A stretch of DNA of 64,000 nt from Pararhodobacter marinus (GTDB taxonomy: Bacteria > Pseudomonadota > Alphaproteobacteria > Rhodobacterales > Rhodobacteraceae), in contig NZ_QEYD01000003.1 in assembly GCF_003122215.1 (NCBI RefSeq), positions 248,001-312,000 on the forward strand, given 5' to 3'. Below, one piece after another: positions 15,793 through 25,188 of the stretch. Under the pieces are notes generated by a model, which did not search any database, was not told the DNA's origin, and saw nothing but the letters and a program-made list of their open reading frames with translations. The first letter of the stretch is position 1; every line of letters starts with the position of its first letter. The position numbers and the translations under genes are program-made.

Positions 15793-17492
15793 TCCACCGC
15801 TTCCAAGGCGTCGGTGGCGGGGTTCAGCGCCTCGTGGAGGAGGGCCTCGAGCAGGCGGATGCGGGTGGTGTCGGTGGTGGTCAGGGCGGCCTCCAGCCGG
15901 TCGCAGAGGGCCATGAGGGCGTCGACCTTGGCCACAATGCGGTGTTGTTCGGCGAGAGGCGGTAGGGCTACTACGAATTCGCTGATGTCCTCTCGAGAAA
16001 TGCCGGGGATAAGGCTGCGGGCCTCTTCTTGGAGCTTTACAGCGAGGCGGTCTGCGATGAGTTCAAGGAAACCTATCTCCCAGCCAAGCGGCTCCATCGC
16101 CATGAGTTGGCGACTGATTGCAACTTCGTTGAGGTCGCAGATCATAGCCTTGCCAACGCCCGAACCTTTAACTGTGATAAGGAGCTGGCCCTTTATCGCG
16201 ACCGCCTTTCGGACGAGGGCAGCACGACGGACAACTGCGCCATTTGAACCAAAGTCGGATGGGCCAGTAATGTAGGGAAGCCCCTCGTCGATATTCTCTG
16301 AGTATTCCGACGGCTGAAGGTGCTGCCCCGATATCAATTGTATGATATTGCCGAGCCGCACCCACACCCATCCTGATGGTAGATCGAAAGGCAACTCATC
16401 GTTGCGAATGGCCGCAAGCGGCTTGGATGTTCTGATTTTTTTGGCTTTGACCTTTAGGTGCCGCTCGGCTTCGATCGCCTTCAATAGCTCCGACGCAGGT
16501 TCGTCCGCCAGGTCCTGTTCCACCAGTTTGCCGCGGACGGCGAGGTTGAGGATGGTTTGGCGGAGGGTCTTGATCTGGTCGGGGCGCGTGGTGAGGGCGG
16601 GGAGTGCTTCGAGGACGAAGGCGGCGTGGGTGGGGAAATCCTCGGGGTTGGTATCAGGGGGCGTCAGGCGGGCGAAGCTGGCGGCGGTGAGCTTGTCGCG
16701 CACTTCCTCCCGCGTCTTGCGAGCCTCCGCCAGCCGATCACAGAGCGCCATGAGCTCATCGACCTTGGCGACGATCCGGTGTTGTTCGGCGAGAGGGGGA
16801 AGCGGGAATGGCGAGCTTGTAAAATACTCACTGGAAACCCGCTTCTGCCCGGCGGTGCCGGTCATCTTTGGAATGCCAGTCTCGATGAATTGAGGACTCT
16901 TCAGGAACAGAACGACGAAGTCGGGATCGACGAGGACTGGGCGAAGGATATGCAACTCTGTCGTGCCGCTTCCAAATCCGCCTGTGAGATTCCGGAAAAC
17001 CGTGGATTTCCCATTCTCAAAGCAGGGAGTTATCTTCGCAAGACCAACGTCACCCTCTGCAAAGTGCGTGTAGCCTTTCTTGATTTCTGCCCAAGGGCGG
17101 ACCTCATGATCGTTCGCTACGCCGTATTCAGTGGAGATCATCGGCATCGGTACGAACGATGCTTCGACATGGTCGTCGGCTTCATTCCGTGGTGAGATGA
17201 ACCCGAGGTTCGAAATCTGGCTCCATGCCCAGTTAGCTGGCAAGTCTGCCCAAATCTCGGCAGGGTCCATGTCGGCGACTTTGCGAGGCTTCCGCAGGCC
17301 ACTCTCGCTAAGTATCTCGGCCTTCCTATCCTCAATCCTTTGGACAAGGCGGGCCGCAGGCTCATCCCCCGCATCCTGCTCCACCAGCTTCCCACGCACC
17401 GCCAGATCCAACACGAACCGCCGCAGCCGTGCGATGGCGTCCGGCGCTTCGCTCATCTGGTCGTAAACCTCCAGCAACCGTTCCGCGTTCAT
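15789..17492 (-). CDS. hsdS: Type I restriction-modification specificity subunit HsdS
   Basis: A 567-residue subunit with two target recognition domains, each followed by the conserved helix PLAEQHRIVAKVDELMALCDRL (second copy with DALM). The LAVRGKLVEQD segment also occurs twice, at about residues 30 and 305. This duplicated layout and the wording are those of the type IB (EcoAI/EcoEI) group. HsdS binds the bipartite recognition sequence and joins HsdM and HsdR. The start overlaps the hsdM stop by 4 nt. The two TRDs differ from each other, so the target should be asymmetric. Confidence 0.95.
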   Translation of the reverse strand: MNAERLLEVYDQMSEAPDAIARLRRFVLDLAVRGKLVEQDAGDEPAARLVQRIEDRKAEILSESGLRKPRKVADMDPAEIWADLPANWAWSQISNLGFISPRNEADDHVEASFVPMPMISTEYGVANDHEVRPWAEIKKGYTHFAEGDVGLAKITPCFENGKSTVFRNLTGGFGSGTTELHILRPVLVDPDFVVLFLKSPQFIETGIPKMTGTAGQKRVSSEYFTSSPFPLPPLAEQHRIVAKVDELMALCDRLAEARKTREEVRDKLTAASFARLTPPDTNPEDFPTHAAFVLEALPALTTRPDQIKTLRQTILNLAVRGKLVEQDLADEPASELLKAIEAERHLKVKAKKIRTSKPLAAIRNDELPFDLPSGWVWVRLGNIIQLISGQHLQPSEYSENIDEGLPYITGPSDFGSNGAVVRRAALVRKAVAIKGQLLITVKGSGVGKAMICDLNEVAISRQLMAMEPLGWEIGFLELIADRLAVKLQEEARSLIPGISREDISEFVVALPPLAEQHRIVAKVDALMALCDRLEAALTTTDTTRIRLLEALLHEALNPATDALEAVE

Positions 17493-18937
17493 CGGGCAAG
17501 TGCCTCGGTCAAGATGGCCTTCAGCTCGGCCCGCAGGCTGTCGACCGAGGCTTCGGCCTTGGTCAGATCATTCAGCAGGGTCTCGGGGTCGCCCCAGTCC
17601 TTCTCGACGACATGCGGGTTCTTGATGTCGAGGTTGAAGCCGCGCTCCCGGACATCATTGATCGACACCTTCCAGGCGCGTTCACTCTCCTGCCGCCCCT
17701 CGCGGGCCTCTCCGCCCCACCATGCGGCGCAGTCGTCCAGATGCTCCAGCCGGATCGGCTTGGTCATGGAATAGGCCTTCTGCGTCTCCGGCACGCGGTG
17801 TTCCCAGTACCAGATGTCCTGCGTGGGCGTGCCCTTTTCAAAGAACAGCAGGTTCGTGCCGATGGAGGCGTAAGGTTTGAAGACCGAGTTCGGCAGCCGC
17901 ACGATGGTGTGCAGGTTGCATTCCTCAAGCAGGTGTTCCTTGAGCCGGGTCTTGATGCCCTCGCCAAAGAGCGAGCCATCGGGCAGGACCACGGCGGCGC
18001 GGCCGGTGTCCTTGAGCAGGCGGATGATGAGGGCAAGGAAGAGGTCGGCGGTTTCGCGGGTGCGGAAGGTGGGGAAGTTGTTCTCGATCCCGTCCTCTTC
18101 CTTGCCGCCAAAGGGCGGGTTGGACAGGACGATGTCGACCTTGTCGGCCTGTCCCCAGCTGCCCAGCGGGCGGGCGAGCGTGTTGTCATGGCGGACCCAG
18201 GACGGCTCCTCAACCCCGTGCAGCAGCATATTGGTGACGCAGAGCATGTGGGGGAGCGGTTTCTTCTCGACCGCGCGCAGGGAGGCCTGCATCAGCGTCT
18301 CGTCCTCGGGGCGCTTGATGTGGGTGTCACGCATGTGGCGCATGGCGCAGGTCAGGAAGCCACCGGTGCCGCAGGCCGGGTCCATGAGGATCTCGCCGGG
18401 CTTCGGGTCCATCTGCTGCACCATGAAGGCGGTGACGGCGCGGGGCGTGTAGTATTCGCCGGCGTTGCCCGCGTTCTGGAGGTCGTTCAGCAGCTGTTCG
18501 TAGATGTCGCCGAAGTGCTGGCGTTCGGACAGGTTGTTGAAATCGACCTCGTTGATCTTGTTGATCACCTGCCGCATGAGCTGGCCGGACTTCATGTAGT
18601 TGTAAGCGTCCTCGAAGACATCGCGCACAACCTTGGCGCGGGGGCCTTTCTGCGGCGACAGGATCTTGAGGCGCGGGAAGAGGTCGTCGTTGACGAAGCT
18701 CAGCAGGGCGTCGCCCGTGATGCCCTCGGGATCGGCCGCCCAGAAGCGCCATTGCAGGTCCTCGGGGATGGGCGAGGTGTAGTCGTCGAGGGTGATTTCC
18801 AGCGCCTCGTCCTGGTCATCCATGATCTTGAGGAAGAACATCCAGACCAGCTGTGACATGCGCTGCGCGTCACCGTCGACGCCGGTGTCCTTGCGCATGA
18901 TGTCCTGGATGGACTTGACGAGGTTGCGGACGGACAT
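17489..18937 (-). CDS. hsdM: Type I restriction-modification DNA methyltransferase HsdM
   Basis: A 482-residue N6-adenine methyltransferase. The SAM-binding motif DPACGTGGF lies at about residues 186-194, and the catalytic NPPF at 273-276 (LSNPPFGGKEEDG). The N-terminal helical bundle (SVRNLVKSIQDIMRKD) contacts HsdS. Length matches the type IB group. The order is hsdR, hsdM, hsdS, transcribed leftward, with a 2-bp gap to hsdR and a 4-nt overlap to hsdS, so all three are one operon. No frameshift was seen; the system looks intact. Confidence 0.95.
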   Translation of the reverse strand: MSVRNLVKSIQDIMRKDTGVDGDAQRMSQLVWMFFLKIMDDQDEALEITLDDYTSPIPEDLQWRFWAADPEGITGDALLSFVNDDLFPRLKILSPQKGPRAKVVRDVFEDAYNYMKSGQLMRQVINKINEVDFNNLSERQHFGDIYEQLLNDLQNAGNAGEYYTPRAVTAFMVQQMDPKPGEILMDPACGTGGFLTCAMRHMRDTHIKRPEDETLMQASLRAVEKKPLPHMLCVTNMLLHGVEEPSWVRHDNTLARPLGSWGQADKVDIVLSNPPFGGKEEDGIENNFPTFRTRETADLFLALIIRLLKDTGRAAVVLPDGSLFGEGIKTRLKEHLLEECNLHTIVRLPNSVFKPYASIGTNLLFFEKGTPTQDIWYWEHRVPETQKAYSMTKPIRLEHLDDCAAWWGGEAREGRQESERAWKVSINDVRERGFNLDIKNPHVVEKDWGDPETLLNDLTKAEASVDSLRAELKAILTEALAR

Positions 18938-18939
18938 GA

Positions 18940-21393
18940 TCAGGCACTTTCTTCGTAGAGCGCCGCCTGCACTTCATGAACGGCGCGAATGTAGTCGGGT
19001 TTCTTACCGAAAGCCCGGATCAGTTCAACCTCGGTGCCCATGCCGGAGAAGGGATTGATTTTCAGGATCTTGGGATCGTCGATGTTGATGACACCGTCGT
19101 CCGAGTACTTGTCGAGCAGGGCCTCGAGAACAGCGCGCGCCTGGGGGCCGAACTTCGTGAACACATCGCGCTTTTTGACATTCTCGGCGCGTTCTTTGCG
19201 GGTCAGCGGCTTGGCGTCGAAGGCGATGTGGCAGATCAAGTCGAACGGGTCGAGATCCAATCCCAGCTCGTCGGCGATCACGTCGAGGGGCAGTCCCTCA
19301 TCGGCGAGTTCCTCGATCAGGGCGTTCTTGCGTTCGCTTTCTTTCCAGCGGCGCAGGAAGTCGTCGAGGCTGGTGAACCGCTGACGCATGGCCTTGCGGG
19401 TGTAGTCGCGCAGGGACTCAGTCACCAGTTTGCCGTTTTCATCGAGGTATTCGACGCGCTCCGCGACGATGTCGGCGCCCACGCCGTCGATGTAGACCTT
19501 CGGGCGTGGACCGGGGCCGGTGGTGCTCAGGATGCTTTCGTTGCGCGGATCTATCAGTACGGTCTCGTTCTCACCGATGTCATCCACGCCCGATGTGTCG
19601 TCGTTGTTGGTCGGGGTATCGTCCGGTGGGGTCACAGGATCGTCCGGGCCGGGTTGGTAGATCTGGACGGGTTCTCCGTCGAAGTCGGGGTCGGCGAAAT
19701 GGCTCGATGCGCCGCGGAAATCCATTAGCGTGAAGAACAGCTTCCGGCTGTCTTCGTGCAAGCGTGTGCCGCGTCCGACGATCTGCTTGAACTCGGTCAT
19801 CGACCCGACTTCCCGATCGAGCACGATCAGACGGCAGGTCTGAGCATCGACACCGGTGGACAGCAGCTTGGATGTCGTCACGATCACGGGGTAGGAAGCC
19901 TCGGGGTCGATGAAGTTCCCGAGCTGGTCGATCCCTTCCTTGTCGTTTCCGGTGATGCGCATGACATAGCGGGCATTCTTCGCAACCATATCCGCATTCT
20001 CATTGATCAAGGCCTGCCGCATTCGCGCGGCGTGCTCCTGATCCACGCAGAAGACGATGGTCTTCGCCATGCGGTCCCCGCTGTCGCGCAAGAACTCGGT
20101 CACCTTCTTTGCGACGAGCTTGGTCCGATCATCGAGCACCACCGTGCGGTCGAAGTCCTTGGCGTTGTAGATCCGATCCTCGACCTCTTCGCCATCCCGA
20201 TCCAACTGCCCCTTCTCCGGGCGATACCCTTGCACATCGCGGTCGATGTGGACCTTGATGACCTTGTAAGGCGCGAGGAAACCGTCACGGATGCCTTGCT
20301 TCAAGGTGTAGCTGTAAACCGGTGCGCCGAAGTACTCGATGTTCGAGGCGTACTCCGTCTCTTTCGGAGTCGCGGTCAAGCCGATCTGCACGGCAGACGA
20401 GAAGTGATCCAGAATCTCACGCCAAGCCGAGTCTGCTGACGCGCTGCCCCGGTGACATTCGTCGATGATGATCAGGTCGAAGAAATCCTTGGAGAACTCA
20501 CGGTAGATCTTCTGGCTCTCGTTTGGCCCGGTGATCGCCTGATACAGGCCAAGATAAATCTCGTAGGACGGGTCGATCCGCCGCTTGTTGTCCAGCGCGA
20601 GGGTCACGCTTTCTTGCGTCCCATCAGGACGCTCGATGGTCTTCGACTGCGTAGAGAGCTTCGCCATCTTGCCGCTGAAGGGCCGGAAGTCGTTGATCAT
20701 GGTCTGGTCGATCAGGACGTTTCGGTCGGCCAGAAACAGCACCCGTTTGCCCGGGAACGCGTTGCGAAAGCGCCAGATGATTTGAAACGCCGTATAGGTC
20801 TTGCCTGTCCCTGTTGCCATGACGAGCAGAACACGGTCTTGCCCCTTGGCAATCGCCTCCATCGTCTTGTTGATCGCGTTGACCTGGTAGTATCGCGGCT
20901 CCTTGCCGGACCCGTCGTCGTGGTAGTCTTGGAGAGCGATCTTTTCTTCCGCGTCGGTCAAACCTTTCCAGACCTTGTAGCGGTGCCAAAGTTCATCGGG
21001 GCTCGGAAACTCGTCCAATCCCAATGTTTGCTCGACTTCGGGTGACGTGCCAGTTCGGTCATGGAAAATGAAGCCGTCGCCATTCGAAGAAAACACGAAC
21101 GGGATATCAAGCGTTTCGGCATACCCCTGGGCCTGCTGCAAACCGCCACCCACAGGCTGCTTGTTATCCTTCGCTTCGATAATGGCGATGGGGATGTTGG
21201 GCTTGGCAGAGAGGATGTAGTCAGCGCGCTTCCCTTCACCGCGACTGACCATCTTGCCGCGCACGATGATCCGCCCTTTGGTGAAGCTGACTTCTTCGCG
21301 GATCTGTGTGGTGAGGTTCCATCCTGCGGCGACCAGCGCGGGGGTAATGAATTTCGAGCAGATATCGCGCTCGCTAAGAATCCTCTTATCCAT
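18940..21393 (-). CDS. hsdR: Type I restriction enzyme HsdR (translocating endonuclease)
   Basis: An 817-residue subunit, the size of EcoAI/EcoEI HsdR. The N-terminal nuclease has D58 (RADYIL) and E73-K75 (IAIIEAKD), a PD-(D/E)XK triad. The SF2 motor follows with Walker A ATGTGKT (193-199), DECH (311-314) and a later VGRGTRLHED motif VI. It translocates DNA after HsdS recognition and cuts unmethylated DNA at a distance. It is the first gene of the hsd operon. All motifs are intact, so restriction should be functional. Confidence 0.95.
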   Translation of the reverse strand: MDKRILSERDICSKFITPALVAAGWNLTTQIREEVSFTKGRIIVRGKMVSRGEGKRADYILSAKPNIPIAIIEAKDNKQPVGGGLQQAQGYAETLDIPFVFSSNGDGFIFHDRTGTSPEVEQTLGLDEFPSPDELWHRYKVWKGLTDAEEKIALQDYHDDGSGKEPRYYQVNAINKTMEAIAKGQDRVLLVMATGTGKTYTAFQIIWRFRNAFPGKRVLFLADRNVLIDQTMINDFRPFSGKMAKLSTQSKTIERPDGTQESVTLALDNKRRIDPSYEIYLGLYQAITGPNESQKIYREFSKDFFDLIIIDECHRGSASADSAWREILDHFSSAVQIGLTATPKETEYASNIEYFGAPVYSYTLKQGIRDGFLAPYKVIKVHIDRDVQGYRPEKGQLDRDGEEVEDRIYNAKDFDRTVVLDDRTKLVAKKVTEFLRDSGDRMAKTIVFCVDQEHAARMRQALINENADMVAKNARYVMRITGNDKEGIDQLGNFIDPEASYPVIVTTSKLLSTGVDAQTCRLIVLDREVGSMTEFKQIVGRGTRLHEDSRKLFFTLMDFRGASSHFADPDFDGEPVQIYQPGPDDPVTPPDDTPTNNDDTSGVDDIGENETVLIDPRNESILSTTGPGPRPKVYIDGVGADIVAERVEYLDENGKLVTESLRDYTRKAMRQRFTSLDDFLRRWKESERKNALIEELADEGLPLDVIADELGLDLDPFDLICHIAFDAKPLTRKERAENVKKRDVFTKFGPQARAVLEALLDKYSDDGVINIDDPKILKINPFSGMGTEVELIRAFGKKPDYIRAVHEVQAALYEESA

Positions 21394-21895
21394 GTCGCCT
21401 TACCGGAATACTCAACCACATGATCAATGTCTGACGCTACTTTGCTTTCATGCGCGAAGACAAGGATGTGTGTCGGGAGGAGGCCAGGCGGTGGCCCTGA
21501 TCTGATCCCCAGAACTGCACCGCTTGTAGCCGGCTTTCTTCACTACGCTGCCTTGGCGGGCCGCGGGTGCCCACACTCCTTCGCAGCCAACATCGAGAAC
21601 GTGTCGGGAGGGAACCGGTATCGGACGCTTCCTAACACCTGCTTAGGCTGATCCCTGCTGGGCCTGCCGCGCCACCGGTTGGCACATGTTCGAAACACTT
21701 GAAGCGTGAACCAGAATGAGACGGAGGTCGTGCCTCGCTGCGACCAGCGCAAACAATGCCCCCGAGCGCGTGGCGCCGAGCCGACCCATCACGCCACAGC
21801 CAATAAAGTGATTTACCTAACACTCTACCATCACTTTTCTCTTGTGGTAAATTAGTGATTCAGATATCTCACCGTTATCAGTCAGGAGAATCGAT
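21394..21895. other. Intergenic region between hsdR and the glycosylase operon, with a candidate promoter
   Basis: About 500 bp between divergent operons. No gene was recognised in the first 400 bp. The last 90 bp are AT-rich and hold an inverted repeat, ATTTACC (21811-21817) and GGTAAAT (21846-21852), plus two direct AGTGATT words. A TTGTGG / TATCTC promoter-like pair follows. This looks like a regulated promoter for the rightward three-gene operon. Confidence 0.4.
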
Positions 21896-22162
21896 ATGCG
21901 CCTTACTCGCCATGCTGACCGCCGCCGCATCCAACGCAGCCTGCCCATCGAGGTTGTCTCTACGATCCACGCCTACGGCACCGAGCGGCACGCGAAAGGT
22001 GCCCTCAGCCTGACTCTGGATGGTCGCGCCATCGCACTGGCGGCTGAACATGACCGTCGCCTCTCCGCCGAGCTCGAGCGCTACCGCGGAGCCTACATCA
22101 TCGTCGCATCCGGCGATCGTGTTGTAACAGCTGCGCGCCGTACGCGTCGCTTTCGCCGCTAA
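21896..22162 (+). CDS. Small DUF4258-like protein, first gene of the glycosylase operon
   Basis: An 88-residue basic protein. It opens with RLTRHADRRRIQRSLP, the type of start seen in DUF4258-like small proteins, and ends with ERYRGAYIIVASGDRVVTAA and an RRTRRFRR tail. DUF4258 proteins resemble RelE-fold toxins in size but usually lack proven activity. A CAGGAGAA ribosome site precedes the ATG. The next gene starts 25 bp downstream with its own ribosome site. Function unknown. Confidence 0.55.
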   Translation: MRLTRHADRRRIQRSLPIEVVSTIHAYGTERHAKGALSLTLDGRAIALAAEHDRRLSAELERYRGAYIIVASGDRVVTAARRTRRFRR

Positions 22163-22186
22163 ACAATCGCTTTGAGGAGTCCTGAC

Positions 22187-22972
22187 TTGGCTCAGAACCT
22201 TGCAATCGCCCGCGCAATGCTTCCGCGCATCACGTCCCAAAATTGCCATGACCCGCTGAAAGCCCCCGAACTGCTTCTTGAAGCGTCTGGTGCGATCCGC
22301 ATTATCTACGCGCCGTTCGACCGCATCGAGATGAGCGCTCGCCTGGTCGTGGTCGGCATCACGCCTGGCATGACACAAGCCGTCAACGCCCTGATCGCTG
22401 CAAAAGCAGCGTCTAACGCACTCAGTCTCGAAGCAACGCTTGCGAAAGCGAAATTGACAGCCAGCTTCTCTGGCAGTTCAATCCGCAACAATCTGGTCGC
22501 GATGCTCGACGCCATCGGTGTCGCGAAGCACTTCGGGCAACAAAGCACGGCCGCTATGTTTCAGCCCGGTGCGACGGACGTGCATTTTACGTCAGCGCTG
22601 CGCTATCCTGTCTTCGTGGATGGCAAGAACTACAACGGCTCGCCTGACATGCTGTCGACGCCTATCTTGCGCAAGCAGATTGATACGTATCTGGCCGAGG
22701 AAGCGCAGCTGCTGGGCAAGGCAATCTGGCTGCCGCTTGGCCCTAAGGCCGAGGCCGCTGTGTCTCATCTTGCCAAGGAAGGGCTTCTTGATCCTGCTCG
22801 TATCTTGTCCGGAATGCCGCATCCAAGTGGAGCCAATGCCGAGCGTGTCGCTGTATTCCTTGGCCGCAAGAAGCCTGAAGACGCGTCACGCCAAACAAAT
22901 CCATTGCCTTTGATTGCGGCACATCAGCGGCTCAAGGCCCAGATCGCGAATCTCGAAAGGAACGCCGCATGA
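22187..22972 (+). CDS. Uracil-DNA-glycosylase-superfamily protein
   Basis: A 261-residue protein (TTG start, GAGGAG 7 nt upstream). VVVGITPGMTQ matches the UDG-superfamily motif 1 loop, and SGMPHPSGANAERVAVFLG carries the HPSG motif 2 loop that pushes into the DNA minor groove. The segment between (TSALRYPVFVDGKNYNG) is specific to a less studied branch. UDG-superfamily enzymes excise uracil or modified bases; in phage defence a member of this superfamily has been shown to excise hypermodified phage bases. The start inside an R-M-bearing transposon suggests a defence rather than repair role, by inference. It overlaps the next gene by 4 nt. Confidence 0.65.
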   Translation: MAQNLAIARAMLPRITSQNCHDPLKAPELLLEASGAIRIIYAPFDRIEMSARLVVVGITPGMTQAVNALIAAKAASNALSLEATLAKAKLTASFSGSSIRNNLVAMLDAIGVAKHFGQQSTAAMFQPGATDVHFTSALRYPVFVDGKNYNGSPDMLSTPILRKQIDTYLAEEAQLLGKAIWLPLGPKAEAAVSHLAKEGLLDPARILSGMPHPSGANAERVAVFLGRKKPEDASRQTNPLPLIAAHQRLKAQIANLERNAA

Positions 22973-23910
22973 GCAAGGCCGGTGAGATCCCTTACACTTG
23001 GAAGCAGATCGAGGATCAAGTCCGCGAAGCGATCCTTTGCCAAGCAAGCATCTTGGAGACCTTCGGCCCTTGGCAGGATCAGAACTTGGTTGCGGATTAC
23101 CTCTGCCTTGATCGTGACTCTTTTCGTGGACGGTCAGTCGAAGATGTTAGGTCCGAGGAGCTCGACATCTCAGAACACCAAATGCTCATCTTGGTAAAAG
23201 CAGCATATAATTATGCCTATCAGTTGGACGGAGCGTCGAGAAAAATCGATTCCGAATGGCATGATGTCGGTGCACTGATGGAAGGTTTTCCTCAAACAGA
23301 CGCCAACGGAGAACCATCGCCGTTTTGCATGCTGAACGATTTCCCCCTCAGACGAATGCTCGAAACATTCTACGCGCGGTTCGCTCTCTACGACTCTGAT
23401 GAGTTCGAGTATATCGAGTATCAGCCAAGCATCCGAGAACTGTCCTTGCTTGCGAACATGACGGTTCCTGCTGTGCGAACCTCACTCAGCAAAGAGGGCT
23501 TCAAGCTCGAAAAAGTGCAGCGCATTTCTCGTGGCAACCAAGAAGAAGCGTCGTTCCGCCTCAACACGGCCGATGCCAGACTGTGGCTTTCGCGTCGCCG
23601 CGGGTTCATTCCGCAGCGGTCGCAAGATCTGGTGGCGCAGATGGCTCAGATCATCTCAATGCTCCTCACGGACAAGTCAGCGAGCTTCCCGGAACTACTC
23701 AGCCGGTTGCTCGACCTTCGTCAGATCAAATCGGAGGATCTTGCATCCGAAGCTGACTTGGATCCGGCGTGGCTGTCCGATCTAACCACGGGAGCCGAAG
23801 CCGCTCCGGATATTGAGGCGCTGCGCCGGCTTGCCAATGCGTTGGAGTTACCGGAGCCGGAGTTCGCAGCCGCTGCTGTCTCGCACCTTGTCTCCATGAT
23901 GCGAACGTGA
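22969..23910 (+). CDS. Unrecognised HTH-containing protein, coupled to the glycosylase
   Basis: A 313-residue soluble acidic protein, no known family. The middle (about residues 145-200) resembles a helix-turn-helix followed by a wing: IRELSLLANMTVPAVRTSL, then EASFRLNTADARLWLSRRRG. The C-terminus (about 240-300) looks like a second, XRE-like helical unit (SEADLDPAWLSDL, IEALRRLANALELP). The ATG overlaps the glycosylase stop by 4 nt. It could autoregulate the operon or guide the glycosylase to DNA. Neither is shown by sequence alone. Confidence 0.55.
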   Translation: MSKAGEIPYTWKQIEDQVREAILCQASILETFGPWQDQNLVADYLCLDRDSFRGRSVEDVRSEELDISEHQMLILVKAAYNYAYQLDGASRKIDSEWHDVGALMEGFPQTDANGEPSPFCMLNDFPLRRMLETFYARFALYDSDEFEYIEYQPSIRELSLLANMTVPAVRTSLSKEGFKLEKVQRISRGNQEEASFRLNTADARLWLSRRRGFIPQRSQDLVAQMAQIISMLLTDKSASFPELLSRLLDLRQIKSEDLASEADLDPAWLSDLTTGAEAAPDIEALRRLANALELPEPEFAAAAVSHLVSMMRT

Positions 23911-24088
23911 GGGCAAGGCGGCGGTTTTGGCGCATGGCTATTGGTCGGGCGCGACGCGAGACATCGTGGCGTCCGGCTCAAAGCGGCCACTTGACTAAGG
24001 ACTCGAATGCAACCCGCCTTTGCGACATTCAGTTGGGTCCAGTCTCTCTTCATCTGCGCCTTAACCAGCCAGCCCAAAAAAGCCTCAG

Positions 24089-25054
24089 TCAATTTGTGGG
24101 AGTCGGAAGGATGCCAGCAACTATCAGGCGAATAACATCACCCGCTCTATCACGAACAAAATAGGTCTGGAGATAAACCTGATCCTTTTTCATGGTGTCA
24201 ATCAAAGTCTGCTTGATTCGAGGTAGGATGTCGTATGGAATGCTGAAGCTAACTGTCACAGCTCCATTTTCAATTTTCACCTTACCCCAGCCATTGTCTT
24301 TATTGAATTGAATTACATCACACAAGAGAGCTGTAATCTCCTTGTCTACAATAGATGTTTCAATTTCCGCAGCCATATTCTGATCCAAGAACAAGACAGG
24401 CTTTAATGCTCCAGAAACTGAGGAAGACACCTCAAGGGAATCCGCGCTCCTTCGCAGCGCAGTCGCCATTTCACTTATCAGCGGGGCAGACATGGCTATC
24501 AATTTTTGACTTCGAGCGAAATCAATTTTCTTTATTGATTCTGTGTTCTCATTCATTCGTTCCTCTCTGGATACTTCAGCAAGGCGACGCCTGACAACAT
24601 CCCGTATATCCGCAGGGACTTCATCAAGCTCGGCTTTTCCTGAGCCTATACTTTCCGCAATCTCATCTACTTTAGACTGAGGTTTGTCCGCGCCCGCACG
24701 GCGCCCGATCGGGCCATATTCTTTCAAAGAATCTTCATCTATCTTTTCAATTACACGTTCGCTGACATAAGCAACCAAATCACCCAAGGACAGATCTATG
24801 AACTCTTCGTCGGACTTGCCTTTGCCGTTGTCTTCCACGTTGATGTTGAACGAGCCGTCGGACTGGCTGACAAGTCTGACATCACGGTTCGACTTACTTG
24901 AGATATTCTTGTTGAACCTTCCAGAAGCTCTGAACTGGGACAACTTCACGAGAAGGCGAGCAGCGGCATACTGAAATCGGGCAGATTCATAGAAGTTCAT
25001 GCGGTGCTCATCCGCAAGCGCACCTTCAAAATGAAAGGTTATGTTCTCGGGCAT
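24089..25054 (-). CDS. Unrecognised 321-residue protein, divergent from a two-TM protein
   Basis: A soluble, charged protein opening with FHFEGALADEHRMNFYESAR, then FQYAAARLLVKLSQFRASG. The N-terminal third looks beta/alpha; the middle (about 95-200) is strongly helical and rich in Glu, Lys and Asp; the C-terminus (FSIPYDILPRIKQTLIDTM) looks beta/alpha again. I vaguely recall similar uncharacterised proteins (DUF7946-like) but cannot confirm. No catalytic motif is evident. Codon use and composition are clearly more AT-rich than the flanking chromosome and the R-M operon, so it was acquired separately. It faces the membrane-protein gene across 134 bp. Confidence 0.6.
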   Translation of the reverse strand: MPENITFHFEGALADEHRMNFYESARFQYAAARLLVKLSQFRASGRFNKNISSKSNRDVRLVSQSDGSFNINVEDNGKGKSDEEFIDLSLGDLVAYVSERVIEKIDEDSLKEYGPIGRRAGADKPQSKVDEIAESIGSGKAELDEVPADIRDVVRRRLAEVSREERMNENTESIKKIDFARSQKLIAMSAPLISEMATALRRSADSLEVSSSVSGALKPVLFLDQNMAAEIETSIVDKEITALLCDVIQFNKDNGWGKVKIENGAVTVSFSIPYDILPRIKQTLIDTMKKDQVYLQTYFVRDRAGDVIRLIVAGILPTPTN

Positions 25055-25188
25055 CCATAAAGTTCCTTGCCTGGCAATGAGTGCATTGCCAATTTCAACG
25101 ACTCATGGTGAAGTACGACCTTGCTACCCTGCCTTACCTCCGCCTTCAATCTCAGAGTGTTATCTTCAGCAAGTGACGGGCGCAAATT

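Noticed and set aside
15789-17492. Repeated blocks in hsdS considered as a mobile duplication
   Set aside because: The duplicated conserved helices are the normal two-half structure of type I HsdS.
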